DNA of 64,000 nt, from the NCBI GenBank assembly GCA_030035585.1, contig CM057462.1, positions 120,709,234 through 120,773,233 of the forward strand. Reading direction: 5' to 3'. This document shows, piece by piece, positions 31,055-42,599 of this stretch; within the stretch, counting starts at the first letter, position 1, and the number at the start of each line of letters is the position of its first letter. The DNA is from Dugong dugon (Eukaryota > Chordata > Mammalia > Sirenia > Dugongidae). The translations under genes and the position numbers were made by a program. Under the pieces are notes generated by a model. That model was given only the letters and a program-made list of their open reading frames with translations, ran no database searches and was not told the origin of the DNA.

Positions 31055-31553
31055 TCACCTTTTAAAAATATTATCAGAAAAAATGGATAAATTGAACTTC
31101 ATAAAAATTAAGAATTTTTACTCTTCAAAAGACACTGATAAGAGAATGAGAAGACAAGACACAGACTGAGAGAAAATATTTTTATAGTACATATTTGATA
31201 AAGGACTTGTATCCAGAATATATAAAGAACTTTCAACACTCAATAATAAGAAAATGAGCAACCAGATTAAAAGATGGGCAAAAGATTTGAACAGACAGTT
31301 CACTAAAAAGACACACAAATCACAAATAAACACAGAAAAAGATGCTCATCCTCATCAGTCATTAGGACAATGTAAATCAAAACAATAATGTGATACCATT
31401 ATACATCTGTTAGAATGTCCAAAATTAAAAAGACTGACCACAGCAACTATTGGTGAGGATGTGGAGGAACTGAAACCCTCATGCTTGCGGGAATTTAAAA
31501 TGATACAGCCCCTTTGGAAAGCAGTTTGGGAATTTCTTTAGAAGTTAACATAC
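31055..31553 (+). mobile_element. Old L1M ORF2 3' part, left
   Basis: aaattgaacttcataaaaat, ggacttgtatccagaatata, agatgggcaaaagatttgaa, gtggaggaactgaaaccctc and agcagtttgggaatttcttt follow the C-terminal part of L1 ORF2 in older mammalian L1s. It is interrupted at 31554 and resumes at 31966. Confidence 0.85.
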
Positions 31554-31965
31554 TCCTAAACTTTCTGTATGAGATCAAAGTGACAACAGCAACTTGAAAG
31601 ATTAGATAGGAACCTTAGGGGGCAGTGAATTTATGTTAATGAGAGAGGAACAACTCCTAAAAGGAGGATGAGAATGGTTGCACAACTCGAGGAATGTAAT
31701 CAATGTCAATAAATGGTACATGTAGAAACGATTCACCTGGTGTATGTTGTGCTGTGTACATTCTCAAGAATAACAACAACAAAAAAAAAAAGACTAGCCA
31801 ATGGTTGGTCTTATATATTTCTCCCTCCTCTTCTTTTTACAAGCCCCACTTTACCTAGCTTCTTCGAGCCATTTGCTTTTTCTGGAATCAAAATGGCCTC
31901 CTATATGCATATAGAATAACTGCTCAGAATAAACCTTATGTTCAAATTCAAAAAAAAAAAAAAAA
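31554..31965 (+). mobile_element. 5'-truncated L1 with a 3' transduction
   Basis: The first part (31554-31778) is an L1 3' UTR related to L1-B (gaatgtaatcaatgtcaata against gaacataatcaatgtcacta), ending in an A-run (31779-31790). Then come about 160 bp of non-L1 sequence (31791-31949) with AATAAA at 31928-31933, and a second A-run at 31950-31967. The whole is flanked by a 12-bp duplication, aagttaacatac, at 31542-31553 and 31966-31977. The host element is an old L1M. Confidence 0.9.
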
Positions 31966-32555
31966 AAGTTAACATACCCCTACCACATGACCCAACCATT
32001 TCACTCCTAGTTATTTACCCAAAAAAAATGAAAGTATATATTCATACAATGACATATACACAAATGTTTATAGTAGCTTCATTTATAATAACCAAAAACT
32101 GGAAATCAACAGATGAATAGACAAACTGTAGTGTAGCCACAAATGGAATTCTACGCAGTGATAAAAATAAATGGCTCACTGATACACACAAGAACATGGA
32201 TAAATCCCAGAATAATTAAGCTAAATGAAAGAAGCCAGAAAAAGAAGAGTAACACTGCATGATTCCATTTATACAAAGCTCTAGAAAATCCACACTCATC
32301 TTTAGTGACAGAAAGCAGATCAGTGATTTCCTGGGGAGTGGGAAAAAGGAGTGTGGGAAGGGCTGGCCATGGAAAGGAGGGGTTACAAAGAGGCAGGAGG
32401 AAACTCACTGGAGTGATGGATATGTTCATTGTCTTCAGTGTGGTGATGGATTTTTCACAGGTGTATACATATGTTAAAACTTATCAAACTGTACACTTTA
32501 AACATGTGAAGCTTCTTGTAATCAGTTATACCTCAATAAAGACTTTTTAAAGCAA
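31966..32555 (+). mobile_element. Old L1M 3' end, right
   Basis: gttaacatacccctaccaca, ttcactcctagttatttacc, gtagcttcatttataataac, gacagaaagcagatcagtga and tatacctcaataaagacttt form the 3' end of ORF2 and the 3' UTR of an old L1, ending at its AATAAA. Confidence 0.85.
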
Positions 32556-32620
32556 GAAAAATTATCATATAGTGGGTGTATGCTATTTCTATAGGGAAAT
32601 GGGCTTTACTATATTTTCCT

Positions 32621-33478
32621 ACTATATATTTCCTGGACTATATGAAGAAGAACATGGCATTAGGATTGGAGGAAGACTCATTAACAACTTGTGACAGGAG
32701 ATGACACAACTTTACTTGCTGAAAGCGAAGAAGACTTGAAGCACTTACTGAAAAAGACCAAAGACTATAGCTTTCAGTATGGATCACACCTCAACATGAA
32801 GAAAACAAAAAACCCTCACAACTAGACCAATAAGCACCATCAGGATAAACAGAGAAAATATTGAAATTATCAAAGATTTCATTTTACTTGGATCCACAAT
32901 CAACACCCATAGAAGCAGGAGTTAAGAAATCAAAAGACATATTGCACTGTGCAAAATCTGCTGCAAAAAACTTCTTTGAAGTGTTGAAAAGCAAAGATGT
33001 CACTTTGAGGACTAAGGCGCACTTGACCCAAGCCATGGTATTTTCAATCGCTTCATATGCATGCGAAAGCTAGACAATGAATAAGGAAGACAAAAGAAGA
33101 ATTGACACCTTTGAATTATGGTATTGGCGACAAATACTGAATGTACCATGGACTTCCAGAAGAACAAATAAATCTGTCTTGAAATAAGTACAGCCAGAAA
33201 GCTCCTTAGAAGCAAGGATGGCGAGATTTTGTCTCGTGTACTTTGGACATGTTATTAGAAGGGACCAGTCCCTGGAGAAGGACATCTTGCTTGGTAAAAT
33301 AGAGGGGCTATGAAAAATAGGAAGAGCCTCAACAAGATGGGTTGATACAATGGCTACAACAATGGGCTCAAACATGGCAACGATTATGACTATGGCGCAG
33401 GACAGGGTAGTGTTGGCTTCTGTTTACACAGGGTCGCTATGAGTCGGGAGCAACTCAAAAGCACCTAACAACAACAAC
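32621..33478 (+). mobile_element. RTE LINE, 5'-truncated, with partial reverse transcriptase
   Basis: 858 bp flanked by a perfect 10-bp duplication, atattttcct, at 32611-32620 and 33479-33488. Near 32702 it encodes GDDTTLLAESEEDLK, the RT catalytic motif C region of RTE. At 32861-33073 it encodes a C-terminal part ending KAHLTQAMVFSIASYACES. Several stops interrupt it. The end gtcgctatgagtcgggagca..aacaacaacaac is the tail shared with AfroSINEs. Elements of this clade are the expected mobilisers of those SINEs. Confidence 0.9.
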
Positions 33479-33489
33479 ATATTTTCCTT

Positions 33490-34660
33490 AAATACTCCAC
33501 CTGCTTTGTCTAATATCTAATTACTAGGCACCACAAGTAGAAATCAACCCACTGTATCTTTTGTCTTCTTATATTCCTGCTATTGCCCCCAGCAGTTAGT
33601 AATAAGAGTCCTAGAGATCTTTTTCCCAGAATACATCTCAACAGCTGCCAGTGGGTGGAGACCATCCAAGCCCACCAACAACTGCTCGAACAGCTGAGGG
33701 AAGCTTTTGGGGAGGAGGTGGGATATTGTGAGAGTACGGGTGGGGAAAGTGGCACACAGCTGCCACAGGACGCCTAGGTGAAACTCATTCCCTACTTGGG
33801 GTCACATGGGGATGACTTACACACCATAATAAGGAGACAGAAAACCCGTCTTAGATGGCATTTCAGCTCCTTTTCCCTCTTGTCCTATTGACCTCTTTGA
33901 CTTTATAACCTTTCTTGGAGTCAGTTGTATTTATTTGCCTGCCATTTTCTGAGACTTGCTCACAGACAAGGTCTGGTTAGAAAGTCTGTCCCTTTGTTTC
34001 TAAGAGCAAGAGAAAGAAGATCTTTGACCCCTGTTTCTAAGCACAGTAAACAAAGGCCTTGTTGGCTGCCAGTAATCTCGAAGTGCTCATTAAGCAAAAA
34101 GTATTCTGGCCTGTGGTTGAAATGACATCATGCTTCCTCCTGGAATCAAACTAGAGATAAAAATCAGGTCATTCAATTTGTGAAGAGAGAATGCTCCCTT
34201 CTATTACCAGCGTTCAGGAGTCCTGGCTTTCAAAGAGGTCAAAGAAGAGAAGAGCCTTTTTGAACTCAGGCTTTGAGAATGTCTCTTAAACTAGATCCAC
34301 TTAAATTCTGGTAATATGCAAAGGAATTCTACTCTAAATCGCCTGGTGTCAGAGAGCAGGGGGTCCTCCTTGCTTATCTTTTCTGAGTTTTCAAATTGAG
34401 TGTTTAACCAGACATCCTGCTGGGCAGGTAGGTCTTATTAGCTGATAATGGGGCAGCCCTTCAGGACTCTCTAACAAAGTACAGTGGAAGGAAGAAATTG
34501 ATTAGCTTCATCTTTTAACGTCATTGAACACAATTTGACCTGGAGAAGAAAACTATATTGTGGTCTAAAAGATGTCCATTCAGATCATTTAAGATAAAAC
34601 TAAAGAAATACAATTTTCAGAGTTGACGGTGATTCAAGTCCTGTGTTCTTTTTTTTTTTT
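33490..34660. other. Repeat-poor segment, no gene seen
   Basis: No repeat family recognised over ~1.2 kb. Short frames (33583-33777 plus, 33925-34125 plus) have no domain and no convincing splice context. Confidence 0.45.
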
Positions 34661-34678
34661 TTAAAGACTGCTATAGGG

Positions 34679-34832
34679 CGGAGCCCTGGTAGCACAGTGG
34701 TTAAAGCTCAGCTGCTAACCAAAAGGTTGGTAGTTCGAATCTACCCTTTACTCCTTGAAAACCCTATGGGACAGTTCTATTCTGTCCCATAGGGTCGCTA
34801 TGAGTTGGAATCAACTCAACAGCCAACAGGTA
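34679..34832 (+). mobile_element. AfroSINE, short type
   Basis: Head gagccctggtagcacagtgg, B-box agttcgaatctaccc, then directly tccttgaaaaccctatggga without the middle aaggcctggcaatctgctt segment, and the tail tcgctatgagttggaatcaa. The 8-bp target duplication ctataggg lies at 34671-34678 and 34833-34840. Confidence 0.92.
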
Positions 34833-34840
34833 CTATAGGG

Positions 34841-35964
34841 CTACTTAGAACAAGCAATAACTAGTGTTAAAAATATATATATCCAAATGAATCTAAAGTA
34901 ATTGATGTTTTTCTTAAGATCCTTTACCTGTAAGGAAAATCTGGAAACAATAAATCTGTCACCAATTTCTAGATCTATAGTTTCCAGATAATTTCATCAA
35001 GATAATGAGACATGCTAGATAAATATTAAAACAGGGAATAAAAGCCCCTACATGATAGGAGAAGTTTGTTTTTGATAGTCTACATTACATTTTAAATTCT
35101 ATATTAAATTGCGCAGCATTTCTCATTTTTAAAAATTTCTTCAAAATGCATGTTTTGGTTCCAAACAAGAGATTAATATTTTAAAATACACACAAACACA
35201 CACAGATTTCGCAATTAACTAATCTACTACTAAAAATGTTGCTTTCATTAGTCCATAGCCTACTTATACACAACTTTAAAATTCTGTTGTTCAGAAAAAT
35301 GATCCCAAATTTGAACATAAGTGAAAAAGATAATTTTGGTAAGATTTTGGTCATGCTAGAGCATTTTCTAATAACCCCATCTGATGGAGTAGAGTGTAAC
35401 ATTATTTGATTTACTGTTAATTAATCAGAGGTCCAGACCTTTTATAAGCCTCTAAATTTTTACCCTTGTAGAAAACTGGTAAGGTACGATGATATTTTTT
35501 AGTCTGAATGATAATAGAACTCCAAACATTATGATTTTATTGCCCTATAGGACATTAACCAGTTTTACATCTAATTTAGCAATCTTACTTCAGCATTCCT
35601 TTTTCTACTGACTATATAAATTGAATCAGCTTTGTTATTCTGCCAATTCCCTTAGAAATAAATAAAACTTTGATACATACTATCTTTTTATGTGAGAATT
35701 ATCTTTAACAGTTTGAAAATTATGCCTCGACACTCTACCAGCATTTGACACAGAATGTGAAATAGTAGAATGATCCTATTTTTAACAAATGGACCTTAGT
35801 TTGGGTTTCCCAGAAACAGACCCTGAGGCAGGCATTTGAGTTACTCCAGGGAGGTGCAGGGAATACTAGTGGGTGACTGGAACTTAATCCCACAGCAAAA
35901 CTGTGAGAAACAGTATAAAACACATCTGTCATAACTAACCCACCCAAAGAGAGTGGAGCTGGGG

Positions 35965-36006
<42 letters not shown>

Positions 36007-36900
36007 TATACCAACTCATCATTCATTTGTTGAAGTTTGCTCTTGAGAAGTATTAATTCTCCAGCACTTCTTGCCTGCTAAGTAGCAGTGTCTTTCAGTT
36101 ATGGAGAAAGTTCTCAGGCATGAACTTACAAACACAGGAATTTGGAAATCTTGAAGTTTACTGAAGTGGTAGAATCTAAACGATATGGACAGGGCACTCA
36201 AGGCCCTTTGTTAAAAAAAAATTTCCACTTAACAAGAAACTGTCATCCTCAAGGTAGTAGAATGTAAGTTCAGTGCACCAACTTTCTCATAAAACAAAGA
36301 AGCTCTTTCTCCCTGTGATAAAATATACAGATTTGAATCTTCTCATCAAAGAAATTTTCCTCAAGATTCGTCAAATTCAAAGGACTCAGAGCACAATAAT
36401 TTCTTTTAAAAAAAAAATTAGGTCTACTTCCAGACAGTTGAGTGTTCTTGGACAGTACATTTGTCATCAGAAGCAAATTTATTAACTACGTAAGATGGTA
36501 AATGATCTTTTTGCAACTTGTATGAAAATTTCAAATAAAAAATTTAAATGTCAATTTTTTTATCAAGTATATTTAGAAATTTTTCATAATTAAACAAAGG
36601 CCTTTACAAAGCGTTACCCTAAATTACTTTTTTTAATTGTTGATTTAGTGTGGCTTTTTTAAGAACAGAACTAACAAATGTCATTTACCTTAAAAGAGGA
36701 CTTTGAGATACAAAAAAAAAAAAAAAAAAGGAAAACTATGAATCACACCACCGGATTTAAAAGGAAAACATTCTAGGTTCCTGATTGCTAGAAAACACCA
36801 TTGTCAGCTTGGGGCAACTTTACCGGTAGTGGATTTCAGCTGTGCTGCTCTGAGGTATTTGGAAGATTCACACTGAGGCCATGTCAGCATGATGTTATGT
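34841..36900. other. AT-rich, repeat-poor segment
   Basis: The longest stretch without recognised transposons, about 2 kb. It is AT-rich with many ATTA and TTTAAA motifs, a (TA)n run and an A-run at 36711-36729. No exon or protein motif seen. Frames are short on both strands. Confidence 0.5.
35965..36008. repeat. (TA)n microsatellite
   Basis: Alternating TA with two AAATATA interruptions. Likely length-variable. Confidence 0.9.
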
Positions 36901-37141
36901 CCTGGGAACCCAGAGAATGAGTAAAAATATCTGTTAATTCCCACTAGACTGCAAAATCTTAAGTGACACAGGCACAAGATAATAAATACTTAAATATTTG
37001 CCCATTATGCTCCTTGACACTAGACTGTCTCATTCAAAGATCAGGCCTCCCCTCCAGCCTGTAACTATAAAGTGAGTTTTCTTCACAATTTTGCCTAAAT
37101 ACACTAGGCATGGCCTCCCCCTGCCTCCCTGACCTGCCCCC

Positions 37142-37163
37142 TCAACACACACACACACACATT
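37142..37163. repeat. (AC)n short repeat
   Basis: About nine CA units. Confidence 0.75.
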
Positions 37164-37703
37164 GAAGCAGGAACTCAGCCCTTCCCTTAAGTCCCCCCTT
37201 CCTCTCCCCAGTTATTTCCAAAAGTTGATTCCATATGGGCTCAAAAAACACTCAGCTGTAATCATCCACAGCACCCACCATGTTCTTCTTTTCCTGCTTG
37301 GCTCCCACACCTGTGTTCCTGTGAACAGCTGTGAGCTTCTGATCCTCATCCCCACCCACCACCACTAAGCCTCACAAAGACTCACTACCTCTGTTATGAT
37401 GCCTCTACTGAGACAGTGGCTAGCCTCCTCCTCCTAAAGGCAGCCATGGTGCTCAGCCCTGCAAGGTGGGACAGGAAGTCCTGAAAAGAGTGTGCAGGCA
37501 TCGAGCCCTCCTGCAGGACCCCCATCACTCAAGGCTTCATGCTTCAGAGCAGTTTCTTCAGGGGTGCTGTGCTTTATGAACTTTCTCAAGAGTGACCTTC
37601 CCATCACAAGAGAAGAGTTCTCTTTCTCAGACGAGCTCTGCCCAGGAATCTATGCCTACAGCTCCATCCCACCTAAGGTGGGCAGCTGCAGCTTCTCTAT
37701 AAC

Positions 37704-37890
37704 TAAAAAGTCAAAAAACCAAACCTGTTGCTGTCTAGTCGATTCTGACCCATAGCGACCCTATAGGACAGAGTAGAGCAGCCCTATAGGGTTTCCAAGG
37801 CTGTAACCTTTATGGAGAGGCTCCTGGGTTCAAACTGCCCACCTTTCGGTTATCAGCCAATCAGTTAATTACAGTACCACCAGGGTTCCT
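37704..37890 (-). mobile_element. AfroSINE
   Basis: aaaaccaaacctgttgctgt, tagtcgattctgacccatag, gggttcaaactgcccacctt and gtaccaccagggttcc on the plus strand. Target duplication ttctctataac (37693-37703) / ttctccataac (37891-37901). Confidence 0.92.
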
Positions 37891-38456
37891 TTCTCCATAA
37901 CCACAGCCAAGGAAAAGTTCATGGGAGGGGAAACGGTCCTGAGGAGTAAACTGAAGACCCAACTGAGCTTTTGAACCTAGGTAACATATATTTACACTCA
38001 TGCCCTCTGAAATTCCTCCTGAAGCCACAAATGCATTTCTTTCCTCAGATCACTCTTTATAACAAGTAAACATTTCTGTTTAAGGTATCAACAAAAGAGA
38101 GAATTTGGTTACCTCTTCCCTTTCCTCCACAGAGCAAAAATGTGATTTAGAGGAGAAAAATATCCACAAATATGCTTCTGAAACCTCGACACTGGCCAGA
38201 CCTGACATGCTTTAGCAGAGATACCAACAATCTCAGTCAGGGCCTTATGAGCCACAGCAGAGAGAAACAACCCTCCCTGCCTCCTACAAAAGCTGGGCCC
38301 AGAGCAAGTGGGAGTGGGCAAGGGAAATAGAAGGAAGCTCATTCTGTTGGGAGTTTCCAGTATTCCCAACACAAAATCTTCCTGAGGGGCTTCTGGACAA
38401 AGCAAGCAGGTTATAAAGAAACTTGACACCCTGCCAATTGGAACAGCTGAAGGAAA

Positions 38457-38666
38457 TGACCCAAACCAAGCCCACTACCATCCAGTCGATTCCAACTCAT
38501 AGCGACCCTATAGGACAGAGTAGAACTGCCCCCATTAGGTTTCCTAGGCTGCAAATCTTCATGGAAGCAGACTGCCACATCTTTCTGCCGCAGAGTGGCT
38601 GGTGGGTTTGAGCTGCTGACCTTTTGGTTAGCAGCCAAGCGCTTTGACCACTGCACCACCAGGGCC
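38457..38666 (-). mobile_element. AfroSINE, long type
   Basis: gtcgattccaactcatagcg, agcagactgccacatctttc and accttttggttagcagccaa, ending caccaccagggcc. Target duplication ctgaaggaaa (38447-38456) / ctgaagggaa (38667-38676). Confidence 0.92.
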
Positions 38667-38844
38667 CTGAAGGGAAGAACAGCTGTCTTCAAATGTGAGA
38701 AGAGTGCTTATGGAGATGAGACATTAGGTTTGTTCTAAGTGAACTTGGACCAGGGGATGGAATCTACCACTAGGGTCTAGATTCAAATATTTGTATTCCT
38801 AAAGGCTAAATTATCCAAAGAAAAGGACTGTCTTAAGAGGTGGA

Positions 38845-38994
38845 GGAGCCCTGTAAGTGCAGTGGTTAAGCATTTGGCTGCTAACCAAAAGGTCGGCAGT
38901 TTGAATCCATCAGCCACTCCTTGGAAACCCTATGGGGCAGTTCTACTCTGTCCTATAGGGTCGCTAGGAGTCAGAATCAACTCAGCAGCAATAA
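38845..38994 (+). mobile_element. AfroSINE, short type
   Basis: gagccctgtaagtgcagtgg, ctgctaaccaaaaggtcggc, ccactccttggaaaccctat and gggtcgctaggagtcagaat. Its usual T/G-rich end is replaced by a very G-rich tract (38995-39015). Confidence 0.9.
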
Positions 38995-39015
38995 GGGGGC
39001 GGGGTGGGGAGGGGG
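38995..39015 (+). other. Putative G-quadruplex
   Basis: Four runs of 5, 4, 4 and 5 guanines separated by single bases (C, T, A). This pattern is among the most stable predicted quadruplexes. It lies at the 3' end of an AfroSINE. Confidence 0.75.
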
Positions 39016-40014
39016 TAAGATGTAGAAGCATCATAAGAGAAGTTGTAGTGAGGGGAAGCTTGAAACACTTGTCAAGGTCACTCAGGACTCAGATACAGGC
39101 TGTCCAGCTCAAGCCTGCAATCCTACTGTCTGGTATTTGTCCCAAGAAAATTTTCCAACCTGATGTGCCTCTTTAATCCCCGTGTTCTCTTCATGGGAAG
39201 TGAGGTTCCAGGAACAGTTCTGCTCTCTTGGTAAACAGGTTGGCGCCGATCTTTGGAATATAGGAGTCCATGTGTCGACTCTTTCCAGCTTTGAGGCCTC
39301 AGCAGAAATGTTGAGATGGCAGAAAAGTACATAAATTACATAAACAGTAGGAATTTTCCTCTTTTAAAGGAAATCTAACCCCTTGGCTGGGTCTCTTGGC
39401 TGCTGCTTCCATTTCGAGCTTTTCTGACCCTCAAGAAGAGTAGGGTTGCTAAATATGCTTAGAACAGTCCTCAGTTTCTGGAGGCCTCATTCAGAGTGGC
39501 TCCCCTGCACCTCCCTGGCCCCTTCCCCAGCATAGGCCTTTGCGATAGGGATGCCCCTCACTATTGTCAGGGTCTCCCAACCCCCTACAGTTGTACAGAC
39601 AAGGAACTGTCTATGAGATCCACTTTTGACTCTCAGAGTCTTCTTCATCTTCTAGTTGGAGAAAATACTTCTCTTGCACAGTCATCAGAATTAAATGAGA
39701 GGACATGCTGCACTAACTATCACAGCACCTGTTAAGAGCTCACCTGTTGAAGGTGAGGGGAGAAAGAAGCCCCTCTGTTGTGGGCAGGGGAGACTCATGG
39801 GACTTGCTGGATGGGAGGGACTGGGCTGGCCTCACCCCCCTCCAGTCTCTCCAGCCCACCACTCTTTAGGGAAAGCTCAGGCCTTGTGGTGTGTGTTCTC
39901 CCACCCAGGCCTTAAACGGGCTGAGTGAACAGTCACCATCTGCTTGCTTTATACGATTGAAACTATGTAACCCCACTACCGAGGGAAATTTTTCTGCAAT
40001 CCCCATACTCTAAC

Positions 40015-40215
40015 CCATTGCTGTAGAGTCAATTCTGACTCATAACAATCCTAAAAGACAGCGTAGAACTGCCCCATAGGGTTTCCAAGGCTATAAATCT
40101 TTACGGAAGCAGACTGCCTCATCTTTCTCCAGAGGAAGCATCTGGTGGGTTCAAACTGCTGACCTTTCGTTAGCAGCAGAGCACTTAACCACTGAGCCAC
40201 CAGGGCTCCTTTCAC
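40015..40215 (-). mobile_element. AfroSINE, long type
   Basis: agagtcaattctgactcata, ggaagcagactgcctcatct and gacctttcgttagcagcaga, ending gccaccagggctcc. Target duplication catactctaac (40004-40014) / catatcctaac (40216-40226). Confidence 0.92.
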
Positions 40216-40284
40216 CATATCCTAACATACTGCTCTTCGATCTTTGTCTACAAAAGCCTCTCTCAATTGTACCAGGGATGAAGT

Positions 40285-40486
40285 TGTTGTTATTGTTAAA
40301 TGCCATCAGGTGGATTCTGACTCATGGTGACCCCATGTGTGCAGAGTAAACTGAGCTCCGTAGAATTTTCAAGGTTGTGACCTTTCAGAAGCGGATCACC
40401 AGGCCTGTCTTCCAAGGTGCCTCTGGGTGGGTTCGAACCACCAGCCTTTTGGCTAGTTGTTGAGCACTTAACTATTTGCACCAGCT
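40285..40486 (-). mobile_element. AfroSINE, older variant
   Basis: tgttgttattgttaaatgcc, gtgaccccatgtgtgcagag, ggatcaccaggcctgtcttc and ggttcgaaccaccagccttt. Perfect 11-bp target duplication agggatgaagt at 40274-40284 and 40487-40497. Confidence 0.93.
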
Positions 40487-40645
40487 AGGGATGAAGTAGA
40501 AATAGGTATATAAGTATATAGAAAAATTTTCTTTTTTCTTACTACACCCACAGGTAACAGTCATTTAGGAAGTTCCCTTGCCTGCCTCCTGTGTTCCTGG
40601 ATCCCTGTGTTGGTCTATTCTCACCTTTTGATAGGTCCCATCTTT

Positions 40646-40797
40646 AGTCCTGGGGGCACAAATGGTTAAGTGCTCAACTACTAGCCAAAAGGTAGGTGGT
40701 TCAAACCCACAGAGAGGCCCCTCAGAAGACAGGCCTGACTATCTGCTTCTGAAAGGTCACAGCCATGAAAACTGTATGGAGCTGTTCTACTCTGCAC
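40646..40797 (+). mobile_element. AfroSINE lacking its 3' tail
   Basis: agtcctgggggcacaaatgg, ggtggttcaaacccacagag and agacaggcctgactatctgc. It stops at ctgttctactctgcacac, without the RTE-like tail. Confidence 0.82.
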
Positions 40798-41049
40798 ACT
40801 AGTGCCCAAATGTAGGCCCCTTCTTCTCCAACAAGTAGAAAATTGGATGGATTTCTGGGTTTATTAGTGAAACCTTTCTCACCAGAACCACTTTGCTTTT
40901 TCAAGACACTCCTCCAGCAGCCTTCATTCACCATCCTAGACACACCCATTTCTCTTTCATGATTATATTTAGCATCATAGCATTTGAATTATCTTTTCTA
41001 ATTATTTCTCCTCACAACAACTGTAAGCTCTCTGAAGGGAAAGGGCTAA

Positions 41050-41285
41050 TATTTATTGAGTACTCTATGGACTAGGTGTAGGGCTGAGTACTTTTCCATT
41101 CATTGTCTCTCTTTCATAATACCTCTGTAAGGTATTTACTCTTATTGCTATTTTACAGATGAGGAAAGTGGGGTCCCTACAGTTAAAGCTGCTTGCTAAA
41201 AATACCAGAGCAAATGGGTATAGAGTCAGAATTTTTATCTTTACTCTAGGGCCTCTGTCTCCACTATATCATATTCTTTATCTTC
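41050..41285 (-). mobile_element. MIR SINE relic
   Basis: taatatttattgagtactct, tgctattttacagatgagga and agtcagaatttttatcttta give the antisense MIR order. Confidence 0.75.
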
Positions 41286-41511
41286 TCAGTATGTGTTAGG
41301 TATGAAATAATAATCATTTTTTATTTACTATGCATTTATCACACCTACTTGAAATCTCTGATTCTTAGTCAACAATGAGTGTTTATAAATGGAAGAGGAT
41401 GAGAAAGAATCTTCAATGTTTAATGATATCCTGTGACTCATTCCACATTATTTACTTATCTAGATAATTTCCATTCAATGCTCATGATTTCTACCAACCT
41501 AGTTTATTTCT

Positions 41512-42133
41512 TATTTTATTTTATTTTTCAATTGTATTTTAAGTGAAAGTTTATAATTCAAGTTGGTCTCTCATACAAAAATTTATACATACATTTTTAT
41601 GTGACCCTAATTGCTCTCCCTGTACTGTAACGACACATTCCTCCTTTCCACCCCTGATCTCCCATATCCATTCAACCAGCTCCTAATCCTCTCTGCCTTC
41701 TTATCTCACCTCTGGACAGAAACTGCCCATTTAGTCTCACGTATCTACTTGAGCTAAGAAGTACACTCTTCACAGGTATCATTTTATGTCCCACAGTCCA
41801 GTCCAATCTTTGTCTGAAGAGTTGGCCTTGGAAATTGTTTTAGTTCTGGGTTGACAGAGAGTCCAGGGGCCATGCTTTCTGGGGTTCCTCCAGTCTCAGT
41901 CAGATCATTAAGTCTGGTCTTTTCACTAGAGTTTGAGCTCTATACCCCACCTTTCTCCTGCTCCATCAGGGACTCTCTGTTGTGTTCCTTGTCAGGGCGG
42001 TCATTGGTAGTAGCTGGGCACCATCTAGTTCTTCTGGTATCAGGCTGATGAAGTCTCTGGTTTATGTGGTCCTTTCTGTCTCTTAGGCTAATACTTCCCT
42101 GTGTCTTTGGTGTTCTTCATTCTCCTTTACTCC
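41512..42133 (-). mobile_element. 5'-truncated L1 (L1-A subfamily 3' UTR)
   Basis: The minus strand matches the L1-A 3' UTR 24180-24770 (for example the complement of ggaatctaggagcagg-like text, gagcaattagggtcac and aaatttttgtatgagagacc). It is flanked by an ~18-bp duplication accaacctagtttatttct (41493-41511) / accaaccgagtatatttct (42134-42151). An ORF2-free 3' fragment of about 620 bp. Confidence 0.88.
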
Positions 42134-42319
42134 ACCAACCGAGTATATTTCTAATGTAGATGAAGATAAATCTCGATGACTTCCATCCCCAATCCATCTT
42201 CTCTTAAGGTTTTATTCCTGTTGATCCTATGAATTCTGAAAGAGTAATAGAAATGGTTTTCAAATCATCCTTCCCTGAAAATGAAGGACAAACAGCAACT
42301 TTGCCACTATGTCAACAGA

Positions 42320-42341
42320 AGATATGTGTGTGTGTGTGTAT
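42320..42341. repeat. (TG)n short repeat
   Basis: About nine TG units next to the MIR at 42340. Confidence 0.7.
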
Positions 42342-42580
42342 CTACAATTTATAAAGCAGTTACTGAGGGCTAGGCATCAGGCTAGGGTCTTTAACTTTAC
42401 CTTTGCCTGAAATAAGTACTATCATTGTTCCATTTAACAGTTGCAAAACTGGAGGCTCAGAGAGGGTTTAACTTGCTCAAGGTCACAAAGCTAGGAAGAG
42501 GCCATGCTGAGACTCAGTCTCGGGCCTCTCTGATTCCAAAGCCATTCTCTTATCCACACCGTCTGTATAAGCCTCATTTC
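42342..42580 (-). mobile_element. MIR SINE, well preserved
   Basis: taaagcagttactgagggct, aggcatcaggctagggtctt, catttaacagttgcaaaact, gaggctcagagagggtttaa and ttgctcaaggtcacaaagct cover almost the whole antisense MIR. Confidence 0.85.
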
Positions 42581-42599
42581 CCACGGGCAATGGATCACC

